From contig NZ_AUHT01000004.1 in the NCBI RefSeq assembly GCF_000423325.1, positions 186,001 through 250,000 of the forward strand: a DNA stretch of 64,000 nucleotides, read 5' to 3'. The DNA is from Lysobacter defluvii IMMIB APB-9 = DSM 18482. GTDB lineage: Bacteria; Pseudomonadota; Gammaproteobacteria; Xanthomonadales; Xanthomonadaceae. Under the pieces are notes generated by a model. That model was given only the letters and a program-made list of their open reading frames with translations. It was not told the DNA's origin and did not search any database. The position numbers and the translations under genes were made by a program. The number at the start of each line of letters is the position of its first letter. The stretch's first letter is position 1. This document shows positions 33,823 through 43,357 of the stretch, in pieces.

Positions 33823-35187
33823 ATGACGCAACGCATCGCCATCCTTGGTGCCGGTCCCAGCGGGCTGGCCCAGCTGCGGGCCTTCGAGTCCGCCCGCCGC
33901 GCGGGCGCCACCGTGCCCGAGATCGTCTGCTACGAGAAGCAGTCCGACCTGGGCGGGATGTGGAACTACACCTGGCGCACGGGCCTGGACGCCTACGGCG
34001 AGCCGGTGCACGGGAGCATGTACCGCTACCTGTGGTCGAACGGCCCGAAGGAATGCCTGGAGTTCGCCGACTACAGCTTCGAGGAACACTTCGGCCGCCC
34101 CATCCCGTCCTACCCGCCGCGCGAGGTCCTGCGCGACTACATCATGGGCCGCATCGAGAAGTGGCGCCTGCGCGAGCAGATCCGCTTCAACACCGCGGTG
34201 CAGTGGGTCGAGTACTCGGAGGAGACCGGCCGGTTCAGCGTGACCGTGCGCGACGTGAAGAAGGACGTGCTGTCGACCGAGGAGTTCGACCACGTGGTGG
34301 TCGCGACCGGCCACTTCTCGACCCCGAACACGCCGTACTTCGAGGGGCTCGAGCACTTCCCCGGACGCGTCCTGCACGCCCATGACTTCCGCGACGCCTG
34401 CGAGTTCGCCGGCAAGGACCTGCTGCTGGTGGGGTCCAGCTATTCGGCCGAGGACATCGGCACCCAGTGCCACAAGTACGGCGCGAAGTCGGTGACCTTC
34501 AGCTACCGCAGCGCGCCGATGGGCTACGACTGGCCGGAGAGCTTCGAGGAGCGCCCGCTGCTGTTGCGGGTGGAGGGCAACACCGCGCACTTCAAGGACG
34601 GCACCTCGCGCGAGGTGGACGCGATCATCCTGTGCACCGGCTACCAGCACCACTTCCCGTTCCTGCCCGACGAGCTGACCCTGCGCACCCGCAACCGGCT
34701 GTACCCGCCCGACCTGTACAAGGGCGTGTTCTGGATCGACAACCCGAAGCTGGTCTACCTCGGGATGCAGGACCAGTACTACACCTTCAACATGTTCGAC
34801 GCGCAGGCCTGGTACGCGCGCGACGTGATCCTGGGCCGGCTGGCGCTGCCGTCGACGGAGGAGATGCGCGCCGACAGCGAGGCCTGGGTCGCGCGCGAAG
34901 AGGCCTGCGCCACCGCCGACGAGGAGATCGACTTCCAGGCCGCCTACACCCGCGACCTGGTCGGGCCGACGGACTACCCCGAGTTCGACATCGAGGGCAT
35001 GGCCGCGCTGTTCAAGCAGTGGAAGCAGCACAAGAAGGAGAGCATCCTCGGCTACCGCGACCGCAGTTACCGCTCGACCATGACCGGCACCCTGGCGCCG
35101 CCGCACCACACGCCGTGGATGGAGGCGCTGGACGACTCCATGGAAGCCTTCCTGGCCGAGCCCGAGCCGGCACGCAAGTCGGCCTGA
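33823..35187 (+). CDS. tmm: Flavin-containing monooxygenase, trimethylamine monooxygenase (Tmm)-like
   Basis: A 454-residue FAD/NADPH monooxygenase. The FAD motif is [19 protein letters not shown]. The FMO-identifying motif FxGxxxHxxxF occurs as [11 protein letters not shown]. The NADPH motif is [13 protein letters not shown]. Segments such as [39 protein letters not shown] and the C-terminal [19 protein letters not shown] are those of bacterial Tmm, which oxidises trimethylamine to its N-oxide in marine Alphaproteobacteria and Methylocella. Close agreement across the protein makes a Tmm-like activity likely, though the substrate could be another amine or sulfide. No transporter or Tdm gene is next to it. 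A structured 5' region precedes it. Confidence 0.85.
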   Translation: MTQRIAILGAGPSGLAQLRAFESARRAGATVPEIVCYEKQSDLGGMWNYTWRTGLDAYGEPVHGSMYRYLWSNGPKECLEFADYSFEEHFGRPIPSYPPREVLRDYIMGRIEKWRLREQIRFNTAVQWVEYSEETGRFSVTVRDVKKDVLSTEEFDHVVVATGHFSTPNTPYFEGLEHFPGRVLHAHDFRDACEFAGKDLLLVGSSYSAEDIGTQCHKYGAKSVTFSYRSAPMGYDWPESFEERPLLLRVEGNTAHFKDGTSREVDAIILCTGYQHHFPFLPDELTLRTRNRLYPPDLYKGVFWIDNPKLVYLGMQDQYYTFNMFDAQAWYARDVILGRLALPSTEEMRADSEAWVAREEACATADEEIDFQAAYTRDLVGPTDYPEFDIEGMAALFKQWKQHKKESILGYRDRSYRSTMTGTLAPPHHTPWMEALDDSMEAFLAEPEPARKSA

Positions 35188-35217
35188 GGGCCGCCGCGGG
35201 CTACGGAGCGCCCGCGG

Positions 35218-35781
35218 CTATCCCGCCCCGCGCCGGCCTTCGCCGGCCGGGGCGATGTCGGTCAGGCGCCAGCGCAGGCCCTGGCGCGTGAATACCAGGG
35301 TCACCGGCGTGCCCGTGGCCGGTTCGACGATGGCGGTGAAGCGCGACGGCGACTCGTAGCGCCATTCCGGCTCGGCCAGCGGGTCGGCGGGCGGCTCGTG
35401 GGCGAGGGCGTCGTCGGCCCGGATGCCGCCACCACTGGCCCGGTGCCAGAAGCTGCGGCCCTCCAGCAGGGCGGCGACGCCCGCGGGCGTGGCCATTGTG
35501 TCGATCGCGCCCGAGGCGAGGCCGCTGGCGCCACGCAGCACGAGTCCGCCGAGTGCGGTCGAAGCAAAGCCCGGTCCGGCGCGCCGGGCGAGGGCGTCGT
35601 CCGCGCGGGCCTTGAGGTTCGCCCGCAACGCCGGGAAGTCGACGTGGCGCTCCAGTGCCGCGGCGTTGTTGTCCGCCACCGCCCGCCGGATGCCGTCGAT
35701 CGCCAGCCACGGCCCGGCGGCGGTCCAGGCCGCCAGCAACAGCAGTGCGACGATCGCGAGAACGGCGGCTTTGCGCATCAT
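35218..35781 (-). CDS. DUF2939 family membrane-anchored protein
   Basis: A 187-residue protein starting MMRKAAVL, with one hydrophobic N-terminal helix (about 4-24) serving as signal or anchor, followed by GIRRAVADNNAAALERHVDFPALRANLKARA, the typical start of DUF2939. A glycine-rich middle and a C-terminal beta-rich part (FTAIVEPATGTPVTLVFTRQ, WRLTDI) follow. The ATG at 35781 shares its A with the stop of the DUF2461 gene (TGATG), so they are coupled. Role unknown; a periplasmic face is inferred. Confidence 0.78.
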   Translation of the reverse strand: MMRKAAVLAIVALLLLAAWTAAGPWLAIDGIRRAVADNNAAALERHVDFPALRANLKARADDALARRAGPGFASTALGGLVLRGASGLASGAIDTMATPAGVAALLEGRSFWHRASGGGIRADDALAHEPPADPLAEPEWRYESPSRFTAIVEPATGTPVTLVFTRQGLRWRLTDIAPAGEGRRGAG

Positions 35782-36467
35782 CAGAACTCCAGGTCGACGG
35801 CCGCGCACAGGTAATCGTTGAAGGGTGCAAGCGCCGCCAGGTCGCGCTCCAGCACCTGCAGCAGGTCCGGCCCGGTGACCACCTCGTCCGCCAGCGGCCG
35901 GCTCAGTATGAAGCTCTTCAGCCGCAGGTCGTCGGCGAACTCGAAATCCGCGGGGAAGCCGTGCGGCATGCGCACCAGCCGGTTGTGCGAAGCCAGACCG
36001 AAGCGTTCGCGGACCCCGGGGTCGTGCGCGGCGGCCTTCCAGCTGGCCGGGTTGTCGAGGATGAACTGGCGCAGCGTGCGCACGGTGTCGTTGTGCGGCC
36101 GCCAGAATCCGGCACCCAGGAAGCTCTGGCCGGGGCGCAGCTGGAGGTGGAAGGAGGGCGCTTCCACCTGGCGGTGGCGCGTGTGGTAGATCTTCGCGCC
36201 CTGCCAGGTCTTGTACGGGCTCTTGTCGTTGGCGAAGCGGGTGTCGCGGTTGATCCGGAACAGCGAGCCGCCCGCGCGCGCCGGATTGGCGTGGAAGTGT
36301 TCGCTGATCGCGGCCACGGCCGGCTGCAGGTCGTGCAGCAGGCGCTGGTAGGGCTCGCGCACGTGGCGCTCGTAGTCGGCCTTGTGGGCGTGGAACCAGG
36401 TGCGGTTGTTGTTGCGGGCCAGCGCACGGAAGAAGCGCCAGGTCGCATCGCTGAAGTAGGCGGGCAT
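35781..36467 (-). CDS. DUF2461 family protein (TIGR02453)
   Basis: A 228-residue soluble protein with the family motifs WRFFRALARNNNRTWFHAHK at residues 10-29, RDTRFANDKSPYKTWQGAKIYH in the middle, and SFHLQLRPGQSFLGAGFW. DUF2461 proteins are common in bacteria and fungi and have no established function. It follows sbcB by 36 bases and is coupled to the DUF2939 gene. Confidence 0.85.
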   Translation of the reverse strand: MPAYFSDATWRFFRALARNNNRTWFHAHKADYERHVREPYQRLLHDLQPAVAAISEHFHANPARAGGSLFRINRDTRFANDKSPYKTWQGAKIYHTRHRQVEAPSFHLQLRPGQSFLGAGFWRPHNDTVRTLRQFILDNPASWKAAAHDPGVRERFGLASHNRLVRMPHGFPADFEFADDLRLKSFILSRPLADEVVTGPDLLQVLERDLAALAPFNDYLCAAVDLEF

Positions 36468-36503
36468 GGAGCGGGATCCTACGGCCGCGACGCTGTAGGA
36501 AGG

Positions 36504-37994
36504 CTAAGCCCCGGCGGGCAGGGGGCCGGTGCCAGGGGGCGCCTCCGCGGGGAACGGCAGCCCGGCGTCCAGCCGGTGCCGCCAGTCGGCCAGGGCGTCG
36601 AGCAGGGCCAGTCGGGCCGGATCTCCTGCGTGGACAGCACGCAGCTGCGCCAGCTCCTCGTCGAAGCGGGCGAAGTCGTGCTCGGCCAGTCCACCGCCAC
36701 CGCGCAGGCGCTCGTGCCGGTACCGGTCCCAGCGTGCGCGTTCATCGGCATCCAGGGTCCCCGGCCAGTTGCGGGCGCGGTAGCGGAACAGCAGCTCGTG
36801 CAGCCGCGGGTCCCGGAATCCGAACTGGCGCTCGCCCAGTGCCGCCGGCGTGGTCGCGCGCACTTCCGCGCACAGCCGGCGGTCGGCGTCGCCCAGGAAC
36901 CCGTCGTAGAGCCCGCCGTCGACGTCGCCCGGCGTGGGATCGGCGCGCAGGGCGAACACCTGCCGGACCTTTTCGGCCAGCGCGGGGCCGGCGGTGCGCA
37001 GCGTTGCGGCGCGGCTCTCCACTTCGCCGGCATCGATCCCGAGCCGGTCCAGCTCCTCCCCGCGCAGGTGGCGCCAGGGCACCAGGGCCGGGCTCCGGTT
37101 GAGGTGCACTTCCTTGAGCGCGACGCGCTCTACGCCTTCCGGCAGGTCCGCGCTGCGCACGTACAGGCGCGCCGCGATCGCCTGGGCGTCCAGCTCCAGC
37201 AGCGGCGACGGGTCCTGGCCGAGGTCGAACACCAGCACCCGGTTGGAGATCGAGGGGTGCGCCGCCAGCGGCAGCACCGGGGCGGCGCATAGGCGGCTGG
37301 CGGGGAAGCGCTGGGACACGTGCAGCACCGGCCCGCCCTGCACCGGGTCCAGCAACCCGGCGACGTGCCGCTTGTCCCGCATCCGCAGCGCGTAGTCCCA
37401 CAGCCTGGGCTGCGCCCGGCGGAGCAGCCGCGCCATCGAGATCAGCGCCCGCACGTCGGACAGGGCCTCGTGGGCGTCGCCCTCGCGCACGCCATTGGCC
37501 TGGGCGAGGTGCTCGAGCCGGAAGGAGGCGTGCCCGTCCTCGCGCCTTGGCCAGGTGATGCCGTCAGGGCGCAGCGCATGCGCGAGCCGGAACACGTCCA
37601 GCAGGTCCCAGCGCGAGTTGCCGCCGCGCCACTCGCGCTCGTAGGCATCGTGGAAGTTGCGGAACAGCCCGTGCCGGATGAACTCGTCGTCGAAGCGCAG
37701 CGAGTTGTAGCCGAGCGTGCAGGTCTCCGGCCGTGCCATCTCCTCGCAGATCACGGCGAACGCCTCCGCTTCCGGCATGCCCTCGGCCAGGGCGCGCTGC
37801 GGCGTGATCCCGGTGACCAGGGTGGCGCCCGGCGAAGGCAGCAGGTCGTCGGCGGGGCGGACGAACAGGCTGACGGGCTCCTCGACCTGGCGCAGCTCGC
37901 TGTCGGTGCGTATCGCCGCGAACTGGGCGATCCGGTTGCGGCGCGGGTCGGTGCCGAAGGTCTCCAGGTCGTAGAAGAGGAAGCTGGCGGCCAT
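36504..37994 (-). CDS. sbcB: Exodeoxyribonuclease I
   Basis: A 496-residue 3'-5' single-strand DNA exonuclease. The DnaQ-fold exonuclease motif I is FLFYDLETFGTD (D9, E11). Motif II is around CTLGYNSLRFDDEFIRHGLFRNFHDAY. Motif III is in GDAHEALSDVRALISMARLL. The SH3-like and helical C-terminal domains typical of ExoI follow. The length is slightly above E. coli SbcB (475). Its ATG shares one base with the stop of kmo (TGATG), so a recombination nuclease is translationally coupled to tryptophan catabolism; this is probably an accident of compaction. Confidence 0.92.
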   Translation of the reverse strand: MAASFLFYDLETFGTDPRRNRIAQFAAIRTDSELRQVEEPVSLFVRPADDLLPSPGATLVTGITPQRALAEGMPEAEAFAVICEEMARPETCTLGYNSLRFDDEFIRHGLFRNFHDAYEREWRGGNSRWDLLDVFRLAHALRPDGITWPRREDGHASFRLEHLAQANGVREGDAHEALSDVRALISMARLLRRAQPRLWDYALRMRDKRHVAGLLDPVQGGPVLHVSQRFPASRLCAAPVLPLAAHPSISNRVLVFDLGQDPSPLLELDAQAIAARLYVRSADLPEGVERVALKEVHLNRSPALVPWRHLRGEELDRLGIDAGEVESRAATLRTAGPALAEKVRQVFALRADPTPGDVDGGLYDGFLGDADRRLCAEVRATTPAALGERQFGFRDPRLHELLFRYRARNWPGTLDADERARWDRYRHERLRGGGGLAEHDFARFDEELAQLRAVHAGDPARLALLDALADWRHRLDAGLPFPAEAPPGTGPLPAGA

Positions 37995-39442
37995 CAGGCG
38001 GCGGGATCCCCGCCGGTCCCGGGGTGCGGTTCGTGGTCGGGCGGCAGCGGCGCCAGGCGCTCGCGTACCAGCCGGTCGGCGTGTGCCCAGTCGAGTTGTT
38101 CCAGGCTGTCGCGGCCGCGGGTGAGCTCGACCAGCAGTTCGCGCTGCAGGTTGCCGCGCATCAGGGCGCGGGCGTAGGGCATGTGGCGGAAGGTGACCAT
38201 CGAGTAGCGCGGCACGAAGCGCTCCGGGTGGCGGTGCGCGAGGCGGACCTCGAGGGCACGCTGGAGCAGGTAGTCGTCGTCGTCGACCCGGTCGCGCATC
38301 TCCAGGTAGTTCTCCAGCGCCATGTGCTGGATCGCGCGGGCGTTGGGCAGCCGCTCGGCCTGGTAGGCCGCGAAGGCCGCCGGCAGCTCCACGCCCGGCG
38401 CTGACAGGTGGCGCGCCAGCGCGGCGCAGTCCTCAAAGGCGCAGTTCATGCCCTGCCCGTGGAACGGGACCATGGCGTGGGCGGCATCGCCGACCAGCAC
38501 CGCGCGTCCATCCAGGTGCCAGCGGTCCAGGTACAGGGTGCCGAGGCTGCTGGTCGGGTTGTTCTCGAAGAGGTGCTCCAGCCGCGGGATCAGCGGCGAG
38601 GCGTCCGGGAAGAAGCGCTCGAACAGGGCCCTGGCCTCCGCGCCCGTGCGCACCTGGTCGAAGCCGGGAACCGCGCCATCCGGGTCCCCTTCGTTGGGCA
38701 TGAACAGGGTGACGGTGAAGGTGCCCTCGGTATTGGGCAGGGCGATGCACATGAAGCGCCCGCGGGGCCAGATGTGCAGCGCGTTCTGCTCGATCCGGAA
38801 ACCCCCGCCCGCGGCCGGCGGGATCTCCAGTTCCTTGTAGGAATGCCCGAGCATCTCGGTGCGTGCGCCCAGGTCCTCGACCGCCTCCATCGCCTTGCGC
38901 ACGGCCGAGCCGGCGCCATCGGTGCCGACGAGGCTGGTGAAGGCGACCTCGCGGATGCCGCCGGGGGTGCGGAAGCGCGCGATGCGCCCGCCGAAGTCCA
39001 CCGACTCCAGCGCCTCGTCGAAGTGCAGCCGCGCGCCGGCCTGCTCGGCGACGTCCAGCAGCGCCTGGTTGAGGCGGCCGCGGTGCACCGACCAGATCAC
39101 CTCGCTGTCGTCCATGCCGTAGCGTTGCAGGTCGACCCGGCCGTCGGCGAAGTGCACCATGCGCCCGCGCATCATGATTGCCTGCGCCATCACCGCCTCG
39201 TCCGCGCCGGCCGCGCGCAATGCCGCGCGACCGCGCTCGGCGAGGGCCAGGTTGATCGAGCGGCCCCGCTCGTATCCCTTGCGGCGCGGGTCGCCGCGCA
39301 TCTCGTGGACGTCGACCCGCCATCCGCGCCGGGCGAGCAGGGCGGCCAGCACGGCGCCGGCCAGTCCTGCGCCGACCACGGTCAGGTGCCGGGCGGGATC
39401 GCGCGTAGGGTCCTGGTGGTCGTGCACGTGGCCTCCGGGCAT
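37994..39442 (-). CDS. kmo: Kynurenine 3-monooxygenase
   Basis: A 482-residue FAD monooxygenase hydroxylating L-kynurenine to 3-hydroxykynurenine with NADPH and oxygen. The FAD motif is LTVVGAGLAGAVLAALLARRG. RSINLALAERGRAAL and the second FAD motif RAVLVGDAAHAMVPFHGQGMN follow. ALNIWP-like HIWPRGRFMCIALPN and DDDDYLLQRALE are also conserved in the family. The C-terminal hydrophobic helix of mitochondrial KMO is absent; bacterial KMO is soluble. The start overlaps the kynU stop and the stop overlaps the sbcB start, each by one base. Confidence 0.95.
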   Translation of the reverse strand: MPGGHVHDHQDPTRDPARHLTVVGAGLAGAVLAALLARRGWRVDVHEMRGDPRRKGYERGRSINLALAERGRAALRAAGADEAVMAQAIMMRGRMVHFADGRVDLQRYGMDDSEVIWSVHRGRLNQALLDVAEQAGARLHFDEALESVDFGGRIARFRTPGGIREVAFTSLVGTDGAGSAVRKAMEAVEDLGARTEMLGHSYKELEIPPAAGGGFRIEQNALHIWPRGRFMCIALPNTEGTFTVTLFMPNEGDPDGAVPGFDQVRTGAEARALFERFFPDASPLIPRLEHLFENNPTSSLGTLYLDRWHLDGRAVLVGDAAHAMVPFHGQGMNCAFEDCAALARHLSAPGVELPAAFAAYQAERLPNARAIQHMALENYLEMRDRVDDDDYLLQRALEVRLAHRHPERFVPRYSMVTFRHMPYARALMRGNLQRELLVELTRGRDSLEQLDWAHADRLVRERLAPLPPDHEPHPGTGGDPAA

Positions 39443-40719
39443 CAGCCGGCGCCCTGGCGCCAGGCATCCACGGTGCGTGCGAAGCGCAGCACGTCGTGGT
39501 GGGTGTTGTAGAGCGGGGCGGGGGAGATGCGGATCACGTCCGGCTCGCGCCAGTCGCCCAGCACTCCATTCGCCTCCAGGTACTCGAACAGGGCGCGGCC
39601 GCGCTCGCGCCCGCCGGCGACCCGCAGCGACAGCTGGCTCCCGTGGCCCTCCGTCGCGGCGGGGGTGAGGATCTCCAGCACCTCCCCGAGGCGCTGTTCG
39701 ACCAGCTCCCGCAGGTAGCCGGTCAGGCGCAGGGACTTGGCGCGCAGGGCGGCCATTCCGGCCCTGTCGAACAACTCCAGCGAGGCACGCAGCGGCGCCA
39801 TCGCCAGGATCGGCGGATTGCTCTGCTGCCAGCCCTCGGCGCCGGGTGTCGGGATGAACTCCGGCCCCATGCGGAAACGCGACTCGGCCTGGTGGCCCCA
39901 CCAGCCCGCGAAGCGCGGGCGGTCGGTCCGGGCGTGGCGCTCGTGCACGAAGCAGCCCGCCACCGCCCCGGGCCCGCTGTTCATGTACTTGTAGTGGCAC
40001 CACACGGCGAAGTCGGCGCCGCTGTCGTGAAGGGCCAGGTCGATGTTGCCGGCGGAGTGCGCCAGGTCGAAACCGCAGCACGCACCCTGCGCATGCGCCA
40101 GGCGGGCGATCTCCGCCAGGTCGAAGGCCTGCCCCGTGCGGTACTGCACGCCGGGCCACAGCACCAGCGCCAGGCGCGGACCGTGCTCGGTGATTGCGCG
40201 CTCGATCGCTTCCATGGAGACGGTGCCGCCCGGCTCGTCCGGCTGCACCTCGACCAGGTCGGTGGACGGGTCGAAGCCGTGGAAGCGGATCTGCGACTCC
40301 ACCGCGTAGCGGTCGGTGGGGAATGCCCCCGCCTCGACCAGGATCGCCGGCCGCTCGGCGGTGGGACGGTAGAAGCTGACCATCATCAGGTGCAGGTTGG
40401 TGGTCAGCGAGTTCATCGCCACCACCTCGCCGGGCCGGGCGCCCACCACCCGCGCCAGGCCATCGCGGACCAGCTCGTGGTAGGGCATCCAGGCGGCGTG
40501 GCCGCGGAAGTGCCCCTCGACGGCGACCTCGGCCCAGGTGTCGAGCACTTCCAGCACATGGCCGCGGACGTTGCGCGGCTGCAGGCCCAGCGAGTTGCCG
40601 ACGAAGTAGGCCTGCTCGCCATCGCCGAAGCGGGGCACGTGGAACTCGTCGCGCAGGGTGGGAAGCGGGTCGCGCTCGTCCAGCGCCCGGGCGTGGGATT
40701 CGTCGAAGGCGTCGTGCAT
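39442..40719 (-). CDS. kynU: Kynureninase
   Basis: A 425-residue PLP enzyme cleaving 3-hydroxykynurenine to 3-hydroxyanthranilate and alanine. FVGNSLGLQPRNVRGHVLEV is at the N-terminus. The aspartates binding PLP are in CGFDLAHSAGN, and the Schiff-base lysine is in WCHYKYMNSGPGAVAG (about residue 230). RFAGWWGHQAESRFRM follows, and RISPAPLYNTHHDVLRF is near the end. It starts five bases after the ACMSD stop and ends overlapping kmo. Together the three genes cover two steps before and one after 3-hydroxyanthranilate. Confidence 0.95.
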   Translation of the reverse strand: MHDAFDESHARALDERDPLPTLRDEFHVPRFGDGEQAYFVGNSLGLQPRNVRGHVLEVLDTWAEVAVEGHFRGHAAWMPYHELVRDGLARVVGARPGEVVAMNSLTTNLHLMMVSFYRPTAERPAILVEAGAFPTDRYAVESQIRFHGFDPSTDLVEVQPDEPGGTVSMEAIERAITEHGPRLALVLWPGVQYRTGQAFDLAEIARLAHAQGACCGFDLAHSAGNIDLALHDSGADFAVWCHYKYMNSGPGAVAGCFVHERHARTDRPRFAGWWGHQAESRFRMGPEFIPTPGAEGWQQSNPPILAMAPLRASLELFDRAGMAALRAKSLRLTGYLRELVEQRLGEVLEILTPAATEGHGSQLSLRVAGGRERGRALFEYLEANGVLGDWREPDVIRISPAPLYNTHHDVLRFARTVDAWRQGAG

Positions 40720-40724
40720 GGGGC

Positions 40725-41750
40725 TCACTCGAAACGGGATCGCGGAAGGCCAAGCCACTCCAGCGCGGTGCCGTGGTAAAGGCGTGCCTGGGCGGCCTCG
40801 TCGAGGCCGAGCGCGGCGATGCCGGCACCCGGCTCCTGTTCGCCCAGGGGGAACGGGTAGTCCGTGCCGAGCATCACCCGGTCCACGCCGCAGGTGTCGA
40901 GCAGGTAGCGCAGGGCGGCGTCGTCGGCGACCCAGGAGTCGAAGTACAGGCGCCTGAGGTACTCGCGCGGGTTGCGCGGGTTGTCGGTCGCGACCAGGTC
41001 GGGGCGCATGTTGAAGCCGTGCTCGATGCGCCCGATCGTGTAGGGGAAGCTGCCGCCGCCATGGGCAAGGCAGACCTTGAGCGCCGGCAGCCGCTCCAGC
41101 ACGCCGCCGAACACCAGCGAGCACGCCGCCCGCGACTGCTCGGCGGGCATGCCCACCAGCCATGGCAGCCAGTACTTGGGCATGGTGTCGGTGCCCATCA
41201 TGTCCCACGGGTGCACCAGGATCGCCGCGCCCAGCTCGGCGCTGGCCTGGAAGAACTCGAACAGCTCGGGGGCGTCGAGGTTCCAGTGCCGGCCGTCCTC
41301 GCGGGTGACGTGGCTGCCGATCTGCACGCCCTGCAGGTGCAGCTGCTCCATGCAGCGCTCCAGCTCCTGCACGGCCAGGCGCGGCGACTGCAGCGGCACG
41401 GTGCCGATGCCGGCGTAGTGGCGCGGGTAGTCCCGAACCGTCCCGGCCATGTGGTCGTTGAGCGCCTGGTGCAGCTCCAGCGCGTGGTGGGGCCGTGCCC
41501 AGTAGGAGAACATCACCGGCACCGTGCTCAGCACCTGTACCTGCACGCCGTGGCGCGCGTAGTCCTCGATGCGCTGCTCCGGATCCCAGGTGTTGGACCA
41601 GACCTCGCGGAAGAAGCGGCCATCCTTGTAGATGCGGTGGCGGCCGTCCTCGGTGTGGTGGATGACGGGGAAGCGCGGTTCGCCGTACTTGCGCGCCAGG
41701 TCGGGCCAGTCACGCGGCAGGTAGTGGGCGTGGATGTCGATCTTCAGCAC
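40725..41750 (-). CDS. 2-amino-3-carboxymuconate-6-semialdehyde decarboxylase (ACMSD)
   Basis: A 341-residue zinc enzyme of the amidohydrolase superfamily. It removes CO2 from the product of 3-hydroxyanthranilate dioxygenase and steers it away from quinolinate and NAD. Zinc ligands are H7 and H9 in IDIHAHYLP, the histidine in LVHPWDMMG, and the aspartate in VMLGTDYPFPLGE; CLAHGGGSFPYTIGR carries the catalytic histidine. The start is GTG 41750 (read as VLKIDIHAH), with AAGGA six bases upstream. It is the first gene of an operon with kynU and kmo and is divergent from the bd oxidase genes. In Pseudomonas the gene is called nbaD. Confidence 0.94.
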   Translation of the reverse strand: MLKIDIHAHYLPRDWPDLARKYGEPRFPVIHHTEDGRHRIYKDGRFFREVWSNTWDPEQRIEDYARHGVQVQVLSTVPVMFSYWARPHHALELHQALNDHMAGTVRDYPRHYAGIGTVPLQSPRLAVQELERCMEQLHLQGVQIGSHVTREDGRHWNLDAPELFEFFQASAELGAAILVHPWDMMGTDTMPKYWLPWLVGMPAEQSRAACSLVFGGVLERLPALKVCLAHGGGSFPYTIGRIEHGFNMRPDLVATDNPRNPREYLRRLYFDSWVADDAALRYLLDTCGVDRVMLGTDYPFPLGEQEPGAGIAALGLDEAAQARLYHGTALEWLGLPRSRFE

Positions 41751-41905
41751 GGTCGTTCCTTCTTCCCCCCGGTGGCCCGGCCGGGCCGCGCACCACGATA
41801 ACCGAGCACGCCTTCCACGGCAGCCCCGGCCAGCGGCCTTCATGCGTCCTTGACCACGCTGACCCGAGGCGGCGCTACGCTGCGGGCGGTCCCCCGGAGC
41901 CCGCC

Positions 41906-43357
41906 ATGTTCGGTCTCGACGCCCTGATGCTGGCGCGAATCCAGTTCGCCTTCACCATCTCGTTCCACATCATCTTCCCGGCGATCACGATCGGCCTGGC
42001 CGCGTACCTGGCCGTGCTGGAGGGCCTCTGGCTCGCACGCAAGCGGCAGGTCTACCTGGACCTCTACCGGTTCTGGCTCAAGCCCTTCGCGGTGGCCTTC
42101 GGCATGGGGGTGGTGTCGGGCATCGTGATGGCCTACCAGTTCGGCACCAACTGGAGCGAGTTCTCGCGCTTCGCGGGGTCGATCACCGGCCCGCTGCTGA
42201 CCTACGAGGTGCTGACCGCGTTCTTCCTGGAGGCCGGTTTCCTCGGCGTCATGCTGTTCGGCATGAAGCGGGTCGGCCCGGGGCTGCACTTCTTCTCGAC
42301 CATCGCGGTCTCGGTCGGGACGCTGATCTCGGCTACGTGGATCCTGGCGTCGAACAGCTGGATGCAGACCCCCCAGGGACACGAGATCGTCGACGGGGTG
42401 GTGGTGCCGGTGGACTGGCTGGCGGTGATCTTCAACCCGTCCTTCCCGTACCGGCTCGCCCACATGGTGACCGCCGCCTTCCTCGCTACCGGCCTGCTGG
42501 TCGCCGGCACCGCGGCCTGGCACCTGCTGCGCGGGCGCCGCGATCCCGCGGTCCGCACCATGTGGTCGATGGCGATGTGGATGGTGCTGTTCACCGCGCC
42601 GGTGCAGGCGGTAATCGGCGACTTCCACGGGCTGAACACCCTGGAGCACCAGCCGGCCAAGCTCGCCGCGATCGAGGGCCACTGGGAGCGCCCCGAGGAC
42701 CCGTCCGAGGGCATGCCGCTGATCCTCTTCGGGCTGCCCGACATGGAGGCGGAGACCACCCGCATGGCGCTGGAGGTCCCGCACCTGTCGAGCCTGATCC
42801 TGACCCACAGCTGGGACGGGATGACCCCGGTGCTGAAGGACTTCCCGGCCGACGAGCGCGCGCCGGTCCCGGTGGTGTTCTGGACCTTCCGGATCATGGT
42901 CGGGCTGGGGCTGCTGATGATCGCGCTGGGGGCCTGGGGAGCGCTGGCGCGCTCGCGCGGCCGCTTCCTCGATTCCCCCGCGCTGCATCAGTTCGCGGTA
43001 CTGATGGGGCCGGCGGGACTGGTGGCGATCCTCGCCGGGTGGTTCACCACCGAGGTCGGGCGGCAGCCGTGGATCATCTACGGGGTGATGCGGACCGCGG
43101 AGGGCGTGTCGGCGCACTCCGCGTCCGAGGTCGGGTTCGCCCTGGCCGCCTTCGTGGCCTGCTACGTGGTGATCTTCGGGGCCGGGTCGGTCTACATGCT
43201 GCGCCTCATGGGACGGCCGGCCACGACGGCGGCGGACGGCCCCGGGGACGACCCCGACGGCGGGCCGGGACAGGCCCGCACGCCGATGCGCCCGATGTCC
43301 GCCGCGGCCGACGAATCGCGCACCGCCGACGAAGACGCCATGCGGAGGAGCGGCTGA
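41906..43357 (+). CDS. cydA: Cytochrome bd-type ubiquinol oxidase subunit I (cyanide-insensitive type)
   Basis: A 483-residue membrane protein with about nine helices. It carries the haem ligand H21 in FTISFHIIFPAITIG, the haem b558 ligands later in the chain (MWMVLFTAPVQAVIGDFHG), and the quinol-side GWF-TEVGRQPW motif. The Q-loop is short, as in CioA of Pseudomonas, so this is the cyanide-insensitive oxidase group. The C-terminus is an extra hydrophilic tail rich in Asp/Gly/Ala. The stop shares one base with the cydB start. A high-affinity oxidase beside oxygen-consuming kynurenine enzymes may be coincidence. Confidence 0.94.
   Translation: MFGLDALMLARIQFAFTISFHIIFPAITIGLAAYLAVLEGLWLARKRQVYLDLYRFWLKPFAVAFGMGVVSGIVMAYQFGTNWSEFSRFAGSITGPLLTYEVLTAFFLEAGFLGVMLFGMKRVGPGLHFFSTIAVSVGTLISATWILASNSWMQTPQGHEIVDGVVVPVDWLAVIFNPSFPYRLAHMVTAAFLATGLLVAGTAAWHLLRGRRDPAVRTMWSMAMWMVLFTAPVQAVIGDFHGLNTLEHQPAKLAAIEGHWERPEDPSEGMPLILFGLPDMEAETTRMALEVPHLSSLILTHSWDGMTPVLKDFPADERAPVPVVFWTFRIMVGLGLLMIALGAWGALARSRGRFLDSPALHQFAVLMGPAGLVAILAGWFTTEVGRQPWIIYGVMRTAEGVSAHSASEVGFALAAFVACYVVIFGAGSVYMLRLMGRPATTAADGPGDDPDGGPGQARTPMRPMSAAADESRTADEDAMRRSG

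Noticed and set aside
33620-33826. A 68-codon ORF in the leader of the Tmm-like gene
   Set aside because: It is rich in Pro/Arg/Ala/Gly only, has no ribosome site and overlaps the tmm start; better explained as GC-rich leader.
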